A stretch of DNA of 7,019 nt, taken from contig CAYLHF010000074.1 in the NCBI GenBank assembly GCA_964383365.1, positions 1 through 7,019 of the forward strand. The letters run 5' to 3'. Every line of letters begins with the position of its first letter. Positions within the stretch are counted from its first letter, which is position 1. The stretch comes from CAYLHF01 sp964383365 (GTDB lineage: Bacteria; Bacteroidota; Rhodothermia; Rhodothermales; UBA10348). The notes beneath the pieces are model-generated. The model was not told the DNA's origin, did not search any database, and worked only from the letters and a program-made list of their open reading frames with translations. This document shows positions 6,955-7,019 of the stretch, piece by piece. A program made the translations under genes and the position numbers.

Positions 6955-7019
6955 GAACCAAATATTCTCCTATATTTGCTTCTTAGCGAAAGCATTGTGA
7001 ACGACCGAAGATCTACATG
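6952..7019 (+). promoter_or_regulatory. candidate Bacteroidota-type promoter and leader for the next gene
   Basis: TATATTTG at 6971-6978 is a full match to the Bacteroidota -7 consensus TAnnTTTG. A TTTG at 6952-6955, overlapping the terminator T-run, could act as the -33 element, but the 15-base gap is shorter than the usual ~19-21. A start site near 6985 would leave a leader of about 30 bases up to an ATG in the last three bases (7017-7019), the likely start of a following + strand gene. Its coding sequence is outside the window, so neither the start nor a product can be confirmed. Confidence 0.45.

Noticed and set aside
1..7019. a novel system, mobile element, CRISPR or RNA gene
   Set aside because: Both strands were read; all coding space is taken by recognised housekeeping genes, spacers are short, and no repeat array, transposase, tRNA-like fold or riboswitch-like leader was seen.

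Overview
The window is a compact run of co-directional (+ strand) housekeeping genes for isoprenoid precursor synthesis and envelope biogenesis. In order they are: the C-terminal part of DXP reductoisomerase (dxr), the site-2 protease rseP, undecaprenyl diphosphate synthase (uppS), the outer-membrane assembly protein bamA, and two tandem OmpH/Skp-type periplasmic chaperones. A strong intrinsic terminator follows, then a short leader that probably serves the next gene, whose candidate ATG is the last three bases of the window.

The organism is a Gram-negative (diderm) bacterium, most likely of the Bacteroidota/Rhodothermota/Balneolota (FCB) group. Three things support this: bamA is followed directly by two divergent ompH genes; BamA carries a WWKFW-type insertion in its third POTRA domain that resembles Bacteroidota BamA proteins; and most starts lack a clear Shine-Dalgarno, while one TATATTTG box matches the Bacteroidota -7 consensus TAnnTTTG. 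Base composition is roughly balanced, which would fit Balneolota or Rhodothermota better than low-GC Bacteroidia. This placement is an inference from gene content, not a phylogeny.

Layout: bases 1-875 are dxr, entering from the left edge with an aberrant first ~70-80 bases. 876-932 is a short spacer with a small hairpin. 933-2306 is rseP, with uppS starting 7 bases later (2314-3030). 3031-3173 is the longest internal spacer (143 bp). 3174-5648 is bamA, 5731-6294 is ompH copy 1 and 6346-6888 is ompH copy 2. 6916-6954 is a rho-independent terminator, and 6955-7019 is a promoter-like leader.

The genes connect functionally. Dxr makes MEP for isoprenoids, UppS turns IPP/FPP into the C55 lipid carrier for cell-wall and O-antigen building, BamA inserts beta-barrel proteins into the outer membrane, OmpH/Skp chaperones escort those clients, and RseP is the intramembrane protease of envelope-stress signalling. 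This is a rearranged version of the well-known proteobacterial dxr-uppS-cdsA-rseP-bamA-skp-lpxD cluster: rseP and uppS are swapped, cdsA is absent, skp is doubled, and the block ends at a terminator instead of running into lpxD. I see no mobile element, CRISPR array, tRNA, rRNA or novel defence-like system. The points most worth a second look are the broken-looking start of dxr and the tandem divergent chaperones.
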